From: a virus
Direction: 5' to 3' (one strand)
Length of the DNA: 46,147 nucleotides
Virus record (IMG/VR): IMGVR_UViG_3300045135_001080
Span: 1 to 46,147 of that record
Positions within the stretch are counted from its first letter, which is position 1; each line of letters opens with the position of its first letter. The notes below the pieces were generated by a model. It was not told the origin of the DNA. It made no database searches and saw only the letters and a list, made by a program, of their open reading frames with translations. Shown in pieces: positions 32,001 to 39,250 of this stretch. The position numbers and the translations under genes are program-made.

Positions 32001-33324
32001 TTGCCATTGCACCAGTGTACAGAGCAACTATTGCAGCGGTATTAACTTTTGTACTACTAACTTTTCCTGCCTCTGCAAGCTCCATTTGTTTCATAGCCAA
32101 CTGAAAATCGTTAACTATTTTAATATCCATACCCTTAAAGATTCCAGAGGTAATTTTAGTATGAGTTTTATACTGAGTTTCGGCTGCTGTAAGAGCCCTT
32201 TTAAGAGTGGCACGAGCTTGAGGAGTCATTGCTCCTCCCCCTGCAAATTGTTCTAGTATTTTTGACTGGCTTCCTGCGGCAACGGCAGCGGCCGACTGCT
32301 CTCTTACAGCAGCAGTAGTGGCTTTTATTGTTAGTTGTGTCTTTTGATAAGCGGCTCTGGCCGTATCTGCAGCAAGTTTTTGCTCCGCCGCACTCTCCCT
32401 TGCACCTTTTGCAATTTCCGAAAAATTAACGCCCATAGCAGCTAAAGGGCCTTTTAGCAACAGTAAGAAAGATGCAATTGCTAAACTTGGAGTTTCTGTG
32501 AGAACTTTTGCTAAAGGCCCTACAATTTGATCTGCGAGTAACTTCGCACTAATTAAAATATCATCGAAGGCTTTTGCTAATTGATTATACTGATTTACCG
32601 CACCTTCTGGAGTTACTGCAGCAACTCGATTGGCCTCTTCTAAAACTTTATTTACTACCGCCTGGCTCTTTTCAAATTGGCTAAGATCTTCGGCGCTTTT
32701 ACCTATCAGTCTACCGTAGTCTTCTTGAGCATCTTTCAGTCGAAGAATAATACCCAATTCGTCAAGTAATTCTGGCTCCGCTTTTGTTACACCTCGAACA
32801 AGACGATTAAAAGAATCTGTTACATCACGGCCAAGAGTTACGGACAAGTCATTAGCAGCTTTACCAAGCTGTTTTAATTGGTCAGGACTAAGACCTGCAG
32901 CAGTACCGATGGCTGCGGCTTGAGAGGCATCTTGGAAGGCAATTTGTGCATTAGTAGCAGATACAATATCATTTGCTAATACTTTCATTGCTAAGCCAGT
33001 ATTTGCAGCGTAGGCCGCTTGACTAGCTTCTAGTACTTTGAGATCTCCCGCAGATTTTAGAAAGTTGAAAGCGGCAGAGATAGCAAATATTTGTGCGGCA
33101 AGAGCAGCATAAGCACCAACAAGCCCTCCCATACCTTGAGACATTTTAGAGAAGTTTTTGGATGCATTAGAAGAAGCGCCTGCAACACCTTTGATATTTC
33201 TATCAGCTTTAACAGATGCGTCACTTACTTTATCTAGCTTTTTACCTAGTTTTTCAGCATCGACAGACACTTTTTGCATCTTGCCGTCTATTATTACATC
33301 TATTTTTATCTTATTTTTTGCCAT
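29008..33324 (-). CDS. Tail tape measure protein
   Basis: The 1438-residue protein is the longest in the tail-assembly block upstream of the J-like gene and lies directly after the frameshifted tail chaperones, the normal place of a tape measure. The N-terminal region is Lys-rich and helical, followed by hydrophobic segments near residues 67-90 (GGLVGAYAALAAQIFAISAA), 275-300 and 455-475. Long coiled-coil stretches fill about 500-1100. A Gly-rich hydrophobic region near 1330-1370 (PLLGKILPFLGGLLKGALG) and a C-terminal NITVNIDSSGATTTSG...GKAIAQAVQRELQNQ segment are typical of lambda H-like proteins. No peptidase or lysozyme domain is visible. At the usual 0.15 nm per residue the tail would be roughly 210 nm long; this is an estimate. 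Confidence 0.94.
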   Translation of the reverse strand: MAKNKIKIDVIIDGKMQKVSVDAEKLGKKLDKVSDASVKADRNIKGVAGASSNASKNFSKMSQGMGGLVGAYAALAAQIFAISAAFNFLKSAGDLKVLEASQAAYAANTGLAMKVLANDIVSATNAQIAFQDASQAAAIGTAAGLSPDQLKQLGKAANDLSVTLGRDVTDSFNRLVRGVTKAEPELLDELGIILRLKDAQEDYGRLIGKSAEDLSQFEKSQAVVNKVLEEANRVAAVTPEGAVNQYNQLAKAFDDILISAKLLADQIVGPLAKVLTETPSLAIASFLLLLKGPLAAMGVNFSEIAKGARESAAEQKLAADTARAAYQKTQLTIKATTAAVREQSAAAVAAGSQSKILEQFAGGGAMTPQARATLKRALTAAETQYKTHTKITSGIFKGMDIKIVNDFQLAMKQMELAEAGKVSSTKVNTAAIVALYTGAMAKIKVASAWLLTWGTKVLSALGWIGLAVTGIQILADKFGFFERSLTEAEKAAAQTAKELENTRDRFAELNKEYKDFLATQKKLAGVGRGQDVVANLGRNLEMTSVSDFTQALKDYQTQNNALSSLKKERDNLVNQLETSARQGNVFGFLAIPASDQRLEDLEKVIEDTKAGAKLIETQLSTAAASVLGDYQGRSKAVVDFQRLIKEGLETGTFDIEAINAARLGIIELGKDIQEIKQLSLEADSVTSSWLQSMSPLSQGAKAIQAINIELANYTDMSDKLVEGEAGLNVEQQKRKDLLESNRKIIIDAESRSFRLKSANLALDIAQEISLRNSSSTYKDILKTSYAIQKTEVSIADKKSQIKDLENVRGLTKEQNDQNERTISLLKNEIYLEEQRLSTQAQQFEFLQDTLGLELQLRQIRLDTELMTQAKDYLGVLNQQVNTQKELINVEQTVAKLRMGRRERDVQRSNPFAFLREEQRVAEDTYQLELSMVEAKIEQTNSEFDIKRQMIAMEHVLLDAKLRVSEIELRKRAKATDLEKGEREALESLASATAAQRGLISQNLGAGFELLDSQQQAAIEGIIDELDKLDFARENLTDMAVITDTIVRDLHSGLSNVFSDLITNKVSSFKTAMLKAVQGIAESFAKAISDMLARNLIEGVQGFFSNKQSNPILSAAQQGSIKVASTLKDGATTVANAIRAAFAEGAAAISASGAGEGTSKEETALGAITEILGGLEKKEPKADFFENLFGALQKQDQREPVIKGEYETLTSIPSPSQRQLPITNARKLGSMFMPKNLAGVVDTQARFGPASNAQKLGSMFGKNSATLGNNQANGGMFSGLMSFMKNLFSPQNPVFKGLLGLFSSIMPLLGKILPFLGGLLKGALGIFGFANGGMVKGGFRAYANGGVVTNPTLGLVGEGRYNEAIVPLPNGKSIPVDMKGSQGQNNNITVNIDSSGATTTSGMSDQDNKQLGKAIAQAVQRELQNQKRSGGILSPYGVA

Positions 33325-34177
33325 TAGCCAGTTACATTATGGGTGTAGTTCTTACCACCGCTTTTAGCTTTACGCTCTTGCTCTTTTCTACGCTTCTCGG
33401 ATTCTTCTGCTCTATAATTCATAAGTATTCTTTCATAGAGTTTCATGAAATATATAGTAGTTTTTTGATCTTCTATGCCATATATCTGAAAAAGCTGCTG
33501 ACAGTGAGACCAGTCTTTTCCCATATAACTACCAGACATTCCTTCCCAAACATCTGATAATAAATTAAACATAAAAAATGCCACTTGTACCTCGCTCGGA
33601 AAATCCGACTCGGTAAGTGGCATCTTTTGGGGATCAGGCTCAGTACCTAATTGCTCGCATATCTCTAAATATTGATCCATAGAGACTGGTGAAGATTGTT
33701 CTTTCACATAGCGAGCAAGTAAATCCTGAATTCGGGCTACTTGCTCCCAGTAAAATTTTCAAGATTTGAAACAGTGTCTGTGATCCAAGAGTCAAAGCTA
33801 TTAGAGTTACGCATTAATAGCTCTGCATTATCTTGGGTAAAAGGCAATTCATCATCAGGATTCTGCTTCGAAATATCCACCAAAAGAAACTCTTCTAAGT
33901 ATGAAAATTTCAAGCCAGACCAACCTTTAATGACTGCACTGACATATTCTTCTAGAAACTTATCTTCATCCAGGGTCTCTTCTGGCTGATGAGTACGCTT
34001 ATTGAATTTTGTACTAACACACTTTTTGCGTAGTTTTAGTAGTTCGTCCCTGCCTAAGTAACAAATATCTAGCTTGAATCCTTTGTACCCAGGAAAGTCA
34101 ATTGATACTGTTTTGCTTGGAGTTAATAAACTAGCTAGTGAAACTGGGTCTGCTTTAGCGGTTACTGAATCTGTCAT
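33324..34177 (-). CDS. Tail assembly chaperone GT fusion made by -1 ribosomal frameshift
   Basis: Ribosomes that slip back one base at 33752-33758 would join 142 residues of the G protein to 142 residues encoded by the T frame, giving a 284-residue product read from 34177-33752 and then 33752-33324. The T frame is open back to the slippery site: its codons before the GTG at 33707 read YWEQVARIQDLLARYV, which is coding-like, and a stop lies just upstream of the site. The T part (MDQYLEICEQLG, FFMFNLLSDVWEG, then a charged KRRKEQERKAKSGG tail) has no good start of its own. In lambda, G and GT in a fixed ratio chaperone the tape measure during tail assembly. The stop overlaps the tape measure start by one base. 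Confidence 0.9.
33737..34177 (-). CDS. Tail assembly chaperone G-like protein
   Basis: The 146-residue zero-frame product lies between the tail tube and the tape measure, the position of lambda gpG. It starts MTDSVTAKADPVSLASLLTP, has a FPGYKGFKLDICYLGRDEL strand region and a helical acidic C-terminal half (DNAELLMRNSNSFDSWITDT). The last five codons follow the slippery site, so most ribosomes are expected to stop here. It is the first gene after promoter P2, which allows expression apart from the head and tube genes. Confidence 0.9.
   Translation of the reverse strand: MTDSVTAKADPVSLASLLTPSKTVSIDFPGYKGFKLDICYLGRDELLKLRKKCVSTKFNKRTHQPEETLDEDKFLEEYVSAVIKGWSGLKFSYLEEFLLVDISKQNPDDELPFTQDNAELLMRNSNSFDSWITDTVSNLENFTGSK
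33752..33758 (-). other. Programmed -1 frameshift slippery heptamer A-AAT-TTT
   Basis: In the G frame the codons read GAA AAT TTT ACT. The heptamer A AAT TTT has the canonical X XXY YYZ form, so both tRNAs can re-pair after a -1 slip and the next codon becomes TAC. The zero-frame stop is five codons downstream and the -1 frame is closed immediately upstream, leaving only this short overlap. Confidence 0.9.
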
Positions 34178-34207
34178 TTTATATCCTTTTATTGTTTTTA
34201 TGAAAAC

Positions 34208-34233
34208 AAGCGGGGGTTTTTACACCCCCACTT
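34208..34233 (-). terminator. GC-rich hairpin at the 5' end of the tail-chaperone transcript
   Basis: A 10-bp stem (AAGTGGGGGT with ACCCCCGCTT, one T-G wobble) encloses a 6-base loop and is followed by GTTTTC. It lies between promoter P2, whose start should be near 34238, and the G-like gene. It may terminate transcripts arriving from the tail tube gene, or, as the first bases of the P2 transcript, protect its 5' end. The U-run is short, so terminator strength is uncertain. Confidence 0.65.
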
Positions 34234-34244
34234 TTATTGTTATT

Positions 34245-34273
34245 AGTATAGAAGATCTTAACAAAAAAGTCAA
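34245..34273 (-). promoter_or_regulatory. Sigma-70-type late promoter P2
   Basis: TTGACT (34273-34268) and TATACT (34250-34245) are separated by 17 bases. The site lies in the 118-base gap between tail tube and tail chaperone genes. The eight bases after TTGACT match promoter P4. Confidence 0.87.
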
Positions 34274-34295
34274 GAACTATTTTTCTATGCTAATA

Positions 34296-35447
34296 TTATG
34301 CACCTTTATAAGTAATTTCTAGCTCATCTGTTAGTTCGATGCTGCTTGGTAGTGCGTTGAATGTAGTTTCAAGCGCAATAACATCTTCAATTGAATGAGT
34401 AGGAATATCAATATGTGCTGTAGGAGTCTGCAACGTAAGGAAGGGAGCAGTAGTTCCACCAACTTTAAACGTTAGATCAAATGAGTTAGTAACAACATTT
34501 GTAATAGATTTCATATCCTCGAAGAAATCAGTAGATTTGTCTGTTGCCGCAGTGTCTCGCAACAAGTAACAAGTAAAGTTACCTGAAATATTTCGACCGC
34601 CAGTAACATGTCCGATTGGAATGTTTACAATTCCTAGCTCTTCTGGAATAATATAAGTAATATTATTACTAATTGTAACACTACCACCTGTCAGAGTCAA
34701 ATCATAAGAAGCTTCTAGCTCGTCTACTGAATCTCCATCTGGGTCTTGATTAAGTATGACATTTCCACTTATATCTAGGCCAGTAGGTCTAATAGTTAGT
34801 TGAGTCAAACGATTACGAATAAAGTTATCAGTAGCCGTGATCTTCTCATAGATAGTAGCAGTAGGTAGTCCAGTAGCAGTGTCATCAACTACTTCTGCAG
34901 CAAATCCAGACCACTCAATACTTGCAATACCATCAATCTCAAAGTTCAAAGTAGCTTCGTTTACAACAGCACCTGTTAGCTTATATACTTTCTTATTGTC
35001 ATTACCTACAACAAAGTACATGTTTGCGGTACCAAGAACTGACTTATTAGAGTTTGCAAAACTAATATTTAGATCTGTAGTATCCGACGTAAAGCCTGTA
35101 AAGCTGCTTGAGGAGTACGCTGCATCGCCTACCATGAGTGCCCAAAGTACTTCTTCTACTGCATGATGATTTAGTGCCGTGTCTGCAGCACCTGCACCTG
35201 TACCTGCAGAAATAAAGGGACGTACATATGTAGTAAAGTTCCACTCAGCCGGAGCCAGTGAATCGTTAAACGCACGGCGGCCTCGCTTACTGTTGCGGTT
35301 TGAATCTTCCATCTCTGAAAGTGTAATTTCTGATACGTTAGTAGCCTGCGAAAAGCTGAAGCCGTCTAGTACAGGAAGTTCCCATACATTCGAACCAATT
35401 TCGATATAGACTTTAGTATCACGACTAAAATATAATTGTTGTGCCAT
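34296..35447 (-). CDS. Major tail tube protein
   Basis: The 383-residue protein has the start of a tail tube family (MAQQLYFSRDTKVYIEIGSN, then WELPVLDGFSFSQATNVSEI) seen in marine phages. The SQATNVSEITLSEM stretch corresponds to the strand following the tube hairpin. A long mostly beta structure follows, with a threonine- and valine-rich C-terminal region (about 200-383) that may form an outer domain, since minimal tube proteins have only 150-250 residues. Its place just upstream of the tail chaperones and downstream of the tail terminator supports the call. The ATG is preceded by AGGAGA. Confidence 0.88.
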   Translation of the reverse strand: MAQQLYFSRDTKVYIEIGSNVWELPVLDGFSFSQATNVSEITLSEMEDSNRNSKRGRRAFNDSLAPAEWNFTTYVRPFISAGTGAGAADTALNHHAVEEVLWALMVGDAAYSSSSFTGFTSDTTDLNISFANSNKSVLGTANMYFVVGNDNKKVYKLTGAVVNEATLNFEIDGIASIEWSGFAAEVVDDTATGLPTATIYEKITATDNFIRNRLTQLTIRPTGLDISGNVILNQDPDGDSVDELEASYDLTLTGGSVTISNNITYIIPEELGIVNIPIGHVTGGRNISGNFTCYLLRDTAATDKSTDFFEDMKSITNVVTNSFDLTFKVGGTTAPFLTLQTPTAHIDIPTHSIEDVIALETTFNALPSSIELTDELEITYKGA

Positions 35448-35507
35448 TAGTTTCTCCTATAATCTTGAAAAGACTTGGACTTGAACATTTGTTCTTGCCA
35501 GTATTTT

Positions 35508-35960
35508 CTAGTATCGAACCTCTATAGTCATTTCTCCGACTCCATATGGTTCAAGTACACCCTCATCAGTATCTATACTAATGACTGTGATTTGATGCGT
35601 ATACTGAGTTACGCCCTTTCTATCCAAGTATTCTAGTCTAGAGTTATCCTCTAGAACTACTTCTACATCTTCGATCAATTTATCGAGGTCTTCTACGGCG
35701 TCTTCTGAGTTTACATAACATCTAAGTGTTACACTCATAAATCTGTCTTTGTACCCCCCGCCTTGATACTCTCTAGTTTCCGACCCCGCATTTAAGTGAA
35801 CGGCCGGAAACTCTTCTATTTCGTCCCAAAACTTTAACCTAGGATGAACATTATTAAATAAATTTGTAAGGTATTCTCCATTTCCATCAATACCTTTTAC
35901 TTTGTCTACTAGCGCATTTACAATGGCCTGCCTTCTAGTGGAGTAGGTTCTTGTAGCCAT
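35508..35960 (-). CDS. Tail terminator/completion protein (gpU-like)
   Basis: The 150-residue protein has an N-terminal helix (RRQAIVNALVDKVKGID), a FPAVHLNAGSETREYQGGGY segment, a strand-rich middle (SVTLRCYVNSEDAVEDLDKL), and a closing YGVGEMTIEVRY strand. This helix-then-sheet pattern with a DLIEDVE-type helix matches the tail terminator family, which caps the tube and joins it to the head. Its place right before the tail tube gene fits. The start overlaps the preceding stop by one base. Confidence 0.82.
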   Translation of the reverse strand: MATRTYSTRRQAIVNALVDKVKGIDGNGEYLTNLFNNVHPRLKFWDEIEEFPAVHLNAGSETREYQGGGYKDRFMSVTLRCYVNSEDAVEDLDKLIEDVEVVLEDNSRLEYLDRKGVTQYTHQITVISIDTDEGVLEPYGVGEMTIEVRY

Positions 35961-37231
35961 TATTGTCTCCTAGTATAAAGTCTTCCAGTTAGCATCTCTG
36001 CTGCAATTTCTCGTATAGATCTTTCAATTAATTTTCTGGGATCTCTTTCAGGGCTTCCTTGCCGAAACCCTGGCTCAAATGTTTGATATGGATACAATTG
36101 ATAGGTATATCCAATAGAAGGGAATCCTTTAGGAGTTTTGCTTACGTCTGTAATTTCTACACTACTTGCAAAACGCCCTGTTCTAAAGTTAAGTGCCGGA
36201 TCCCCCATATTTTTTGCTACTACAGTATTAATTTTAGCATTTAAAGCAGCATATAGTTTTACTTGTGAAAATCCAGTATCTTTTGTTTTTCTTGCCGCTT
36301 TAGCTCGTGTAGCTACTGTAACTATTGTAGCTCTAGATTTCTTAGGTCGTTTTAGTGCTACTTTTGTGCCTCCACCGCTACCTTTTGTGGAAGTTTTTGA
36401 CTTACTCTTTTTTTGTTTCTTTTTAGGATCTAATAAATCTACTAACTGTTTTTCTATATCTTGCTTCATTGAGGGAGAGCCTTTAATTTGAGTAATATCT
36501 ATTCTCTTAAATACTTCCTCAGCTACATTCCCTCCTATAATTACATCTCTAAAAATTTCTCCTACTTGACCCGCTAATCTACCTTTAAATTGATTTATAT
36601 CTTTTGGCTCAAACTCTAGCTCTAAAGATCCTCTTGCTCCCGATAAAATATTTACATCTTTAGAATACGATGCTTTTACATTTAATCCTTTTGCTATAGA
36701 GTTTTCTAAATCCGATAAAAGTTCTGGAAAAGTTTTTTCATTTACTTCTGTTATTTTATCTATATTTAGTACAGTTTGATAAAGGGCTTTAATTGCTGGC
36801 CTTCTAGGATCTTCTGCTGTCATTGCTTTAAGAACCCCCGCCATAGAAGCTCTTAGTACAGACATATTTTTGTGGCCTAGCTCTTGTCCTTCTGCTAGTT
36901 CTGGAAAAAGTTTTTTCATTGTATAGGCTTGTTGCTTAAAACTAGCTCTACCAAACTCTCCTTTCCTATTTCTGACAGAAGCTGCTGTTCTTAGCGCACT
37001 TCCTGCTTGAAAAGTTTGTCCTTCAAAATCAAATCTTGAAAACTCTCCCCCAGACTTTGCAGCTTTATTTGCAGCACTAACAAACTCTTCAAATCTTTTC
37101 CTATATTCTTCAGATAGTTCAAACTTTTGACGTATATTTTTATTTTGATCTATAGCCCTGCGAAAATACTTTGCTCTTATATACTTGCCACTAAGCATTA
37201 TATTTACTAAATCATTAAGATTATCAGCCAT
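35960..37231 (-). CDS. Neck / minor head-tail protein (tentative)
   Basis: The 423-residue basic protein occupies the slot usually held by a head closure or gp10-like neck protein, between connector and tail terminator, but is much longer than the usual 100-200 residues. A helical N-terminal half (about 10-270) is followed by a Lys/Ser/Gly-rich linker (about 272-300, DPKKKQKKSKSKTSTKGS). The C-terminal part (about 315-423) has a conserved-looking LNFRTGRFASSVEI and GYTYQLYPYQTFEPGFRQGS, which resembles HK97 gp10-like neck proteins. The N-terminal half is not recognised. Both ends overlap their neighbours by one base. A neck role is inference. Confidence 0.7.
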   Translation of the reverse strand: MADNLNDLVNIMLSGKYIRAKYFRRAIDQNKNIRQKFELSEEYRKRFEEFVSAANKAAKSGGEFSRFDFEGQTFQAGSALRTAASVRNRKGEFGRASFKQQAYTMKKLFPELAEGQELGHKNMSVLRASMAGVLKAMTAEDPRRPAIKALYQTVLNIDKITEVNEKTFPELLSDLENSIAKGLNVKASYSKDVNILSGARGSLELEFEPKDINQFKGRLAGQVGEIFRDVIIGGNVAEEVFKRIDITQIKGSPSMKQDIEKQLVDLLDPKKKQKKSKSKTSTKGSGGGTKVALKRPKKSRATIVTVATRAKAARKTKDTGFSQVKLYAALNAKINTVVAKNMGDPALNFRTGRFASSVEITDVSKTPKGFPSIGYTYQLYPYQTFEPGFRQGSPERDPRKLIERSIREIAAEMLTGRLYTRRQ

Positions 37232-37821
37232 TAGAAGTTTTTATATAAGTCTAGTACACGCTTGATATGGTCTGGAAAAGCAACATTATTACGCTGACTA
37301 GTGCTTGCTTGATTCTGTACTGTAGCACCTGCAAGAGTGCGGCGCTCTTTGTGCTCATCTTTAATATAGTAAGTAATCAAATCAATTACAGCAAGTTGCA
37401 AGTCTGCAGGAACAGTTTCATACCCAGCAGTATATACTACGCGAACAGCCCCTGGCCCCTTTGACCAGTTTCGATAGTTTCTTCCCCCAGTAGTGCGCAT
37501 AATACTATCAGTACTACTATCAAAATAAAATTCATGTGAAGCCTCTGTAAGAGTTACATAGCTATCTTGATAAGAGTCTCGCTCTTCTACAGATACTATA
37601 GTATTTACAGGGCTCTCTGTAAGTTGAACTAAATGAGTGTCCCAATTAATATTAATAACTTCTGTTTTATTAGTAGAGTAGTAATCTACAATACTATTTC
37701 CACAATAAGTTTTTATTAATTGACTTACGGACGGAATCAAAGCTTCGATACGCAAATCTTCTTTCGGAGATTGAATACCTTCAGCTTCTTTATACTCTTC
37801 TAAAGTAATTAAATTTGCCAT
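37231..37821 (-). CDS. Head-tail connector protein (HK97 gp6-like)
   Basis: The 196-residue protein starts MANLITLEEYKEAEGI and has an ALIPSVSQLIKTYCGNSIVD helix, a beta middle (INWDTHLVQLTESPVNTIVS), and a VVYTAGYETVPADLQLAVID helix that is diagnostic of the gp6-like connector family, which stacks below the portal. A further 50 residues with ERRTLAGATVQNQ extend it. Its place is after the capsid gene and its terminator, as in HK97-type genomes. Confidence 0.9.
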   Translation of the reverse strand: MANLITLEEYKEAEGIQSPKEDLRIEALIPSVSQLIKTYCGNSIVDYYSTNKTEVININWDTHLVQLTESPVNTIVSVEERDSYQDSYVTLTEASHEFYFDSSTDSIMRTTGGRNYRNWSKGPGAVRVVYTAGYETVPADLQLAVIDLITYYIKDEHKERRTLAGATVQNQASTSQRNNVAFPDHIKRVLDLYKNF

Positions 37822-37830
37822 AAGTCAATA

Positions 37831-37864
37831 AATAAAAACTTGGGGGAGCGAACTCCCCCGAGTT
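37831..37864 (-). terminator. Intrinsic terminator after the capsid gene
   Basis: On the - strand a hairpin (AACT, one C-A mismatch, then GGGGGAG-TTCG-CTCCCCC and AGTT) is followed by TTTTTATTT. It lies 13 bases after the capsid stop and just before the connector gene. It would let most transcripts end after the capsid gene, with read-through into the connector and tail genes. Confidence 0.88.
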
Positions 37865-37876
37865 ATTGTACAAAGA

Positions 37877-39250
37877 TTAAGCCGCAGTAACGATCTTAAC
37901 CGCTGAACGATTGCCCGCTGAATCAGCAACAAGCTCCTCGAAACCGAGAGACTGAGTTGCAACGATAACGCGACGCTGATTACCAACTTCGTAATCCTGC
38001 TCTACTGCAACACCACGTAGACGTGGGATAGCGTAGTTGCGCGTGTTAACAGCAAATGCCGCAGGTACTGGAGTGCTACCATCACCTTCTGCAGCGAAGC
38101 TGTCAGAAACGATAACAGGTGAGCCATAGACTGCACCGATTGCACCAGTAATCTTAGTAGCAACGTCAGAACCTACATCAGTGATATCGGCAAAACCTGA
38201 ATCTTCGATAAGCTCGTAGTAACGTGCCTGAGAAACGATATACGCAACGTCACTTGGGTTAATACCATACTTACCCATGTCTTTACGTGCTGCAAGTAGC
38301 TTAGCTGCAGTAAGAGCCTCACCATCGGAGATGTCGAGAGCGTCTGCATTAGCAGTTGCGTAGCCAGTAAGACCAGTGATTGAACCAGCACCATTAATGA
38401 TAGCACCATCAACCGCACGAGCGTGTGCACGAGCAACTGAATCAACAAGCATAGGCATCAGGTTGACGAGAACTTCTTCGTCTACATGGTTGTCCATGAA
38501 AGTCTGAGAGATCAGACGATAAGCGTTGAGAATAACCTGTGAAGGCTTGTAAGTGTTGTCAGAGGCATCACGATTCTCAAGGTTACCAGCAGCTGCAGCA
38601 CCAGTTTGGAAAGTTGCAGCTTCAACATCAGGCTGAATAGGTAGTACAGTTGCTGCACCATTTACCTGAATTTCACGGAATAGACCTGCAGTACGGAGGT
38701 TAAGAGTAACTTCCTTCTCGATCATACGTGAAACTTCTTGATCGATATCGCCTGCGTTAGTAGCATAATCAATGCCAGCCTTCTGCATTACGCCTTGTGC
38801 AAAGTTAGTGTTCATACCTTTGCCAGTCATAACACCTAGAAGATGTGCGTGCATGAAGTCCTGGCCCCACTTAGAGAGGTCGCCAGTTGCGCCGCGGTCA
38901 GAGAAAGTACGCTTAGAGTCACGCAGTTTAGCAAGCTCTTCGCTCTTCTCTTCGAGTTCTTTCTTGAAAGAATTAAGAACTTCGTTGTAGTTAGCATCTT
39001 TCTCAGCAAGCTTTTCTTCGAGGTCTTTTTCAAGACGCTCTGCGCCAGACTCAACAGCAGTAACTACTGCAGCCTTGACTTGCTCTTCCTGAGCTACTTT
39101 AGCCTCTGCTTCTGCAGTAGCTTTTTCTTGTTCAGCTTTTTCAGCTGCTTTCTGCTCGGCTTGCTTCATTGCGATATTAGCAGCAGTTTGCTCCGCTACT
39201 TTTTTAGCAAAAGCTTCCAAGTCGATTTCTGGAGTATTAACTTCAGACAT
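37877..39250 (-). CDS. Major capsid protein with delta domain, from an internal start
   Basis: An ATG at 39250 (Met206 of the fusion) begins MSEVNTPEIDLEAFAKKVAE and is preceded by AGGAG six bases upstream, in the sequence CAACAGGAGATCAAAATG. Translation from here gives a 457-residue protein with an N-terminal coiled-coil scaffold part and the HK97-type capsid fold, close in form to a normal HK97-type capsid precursor. Because hundreds of capsid subunits but few proteases are needed, initiation here would solve the stoichiometry. The internal start is inferred from the ribosome-binding site and domain boundary. Confidence 0.75.
   Translation of the reverse strand: MSEVNTPEIDLEAFAKKVAEQTAANIAMKQAEQKAAEKAEQEKATAEAEAKVAQEEQVKAAVVTAVESGAERLEKDLEEKLAEKDANYNEVLNSFKKELEEKSEELAKLRDSKRTFSDRGATGDLSKWGQDFMHAHLLGVMTGKGMNTNFAQGVMQKAGIDYATNAGDIDQEVSRMIEKEVTLNLRTAGLFREIQVNGAATVLPIQPDVEAATFQTGAAAAGNLENRDASDNTYKPSQVILNAYRLISQTFMDNHVDEEVLVNLMPMLVDSVARAHARAVDGAIINGAGSITGLTGYATANADALDISDGEALTAAKLLAARKDMGKYGINPSDVAYIVSQARYYELIEDSGFADITDVGSDVATKITGAIGAVYGSPVIVSDSFAAEGDGSTPVPAAFAVNTRNYAIPRLRGVAVEQDYEVGNQRRVIVATQSLGFEELVADSAGNRSAVKIVTAA

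Noticed and set aside
33324-33707. Independent gene starting at GTG 33707
   Set aside because: The coding-like frame continues upstream of the GTG to the slippery site, and no ribosome-binding site precedes it. It is the -1 extension of the G-like gene.
35489-35503. Small inverted repeat (GAACA/TGTTC) upstream of the tail tube gene
   Set aside because: The arms are only five bases and occur by chance at this length; no promoter boxes with correct spacing are near.
37817-37822. TTGACT just before the connector gene as a further P1-type promoter
   Set aside because: No -10-like hexamer lies 16-18 bases downstream; the following bases are coding.
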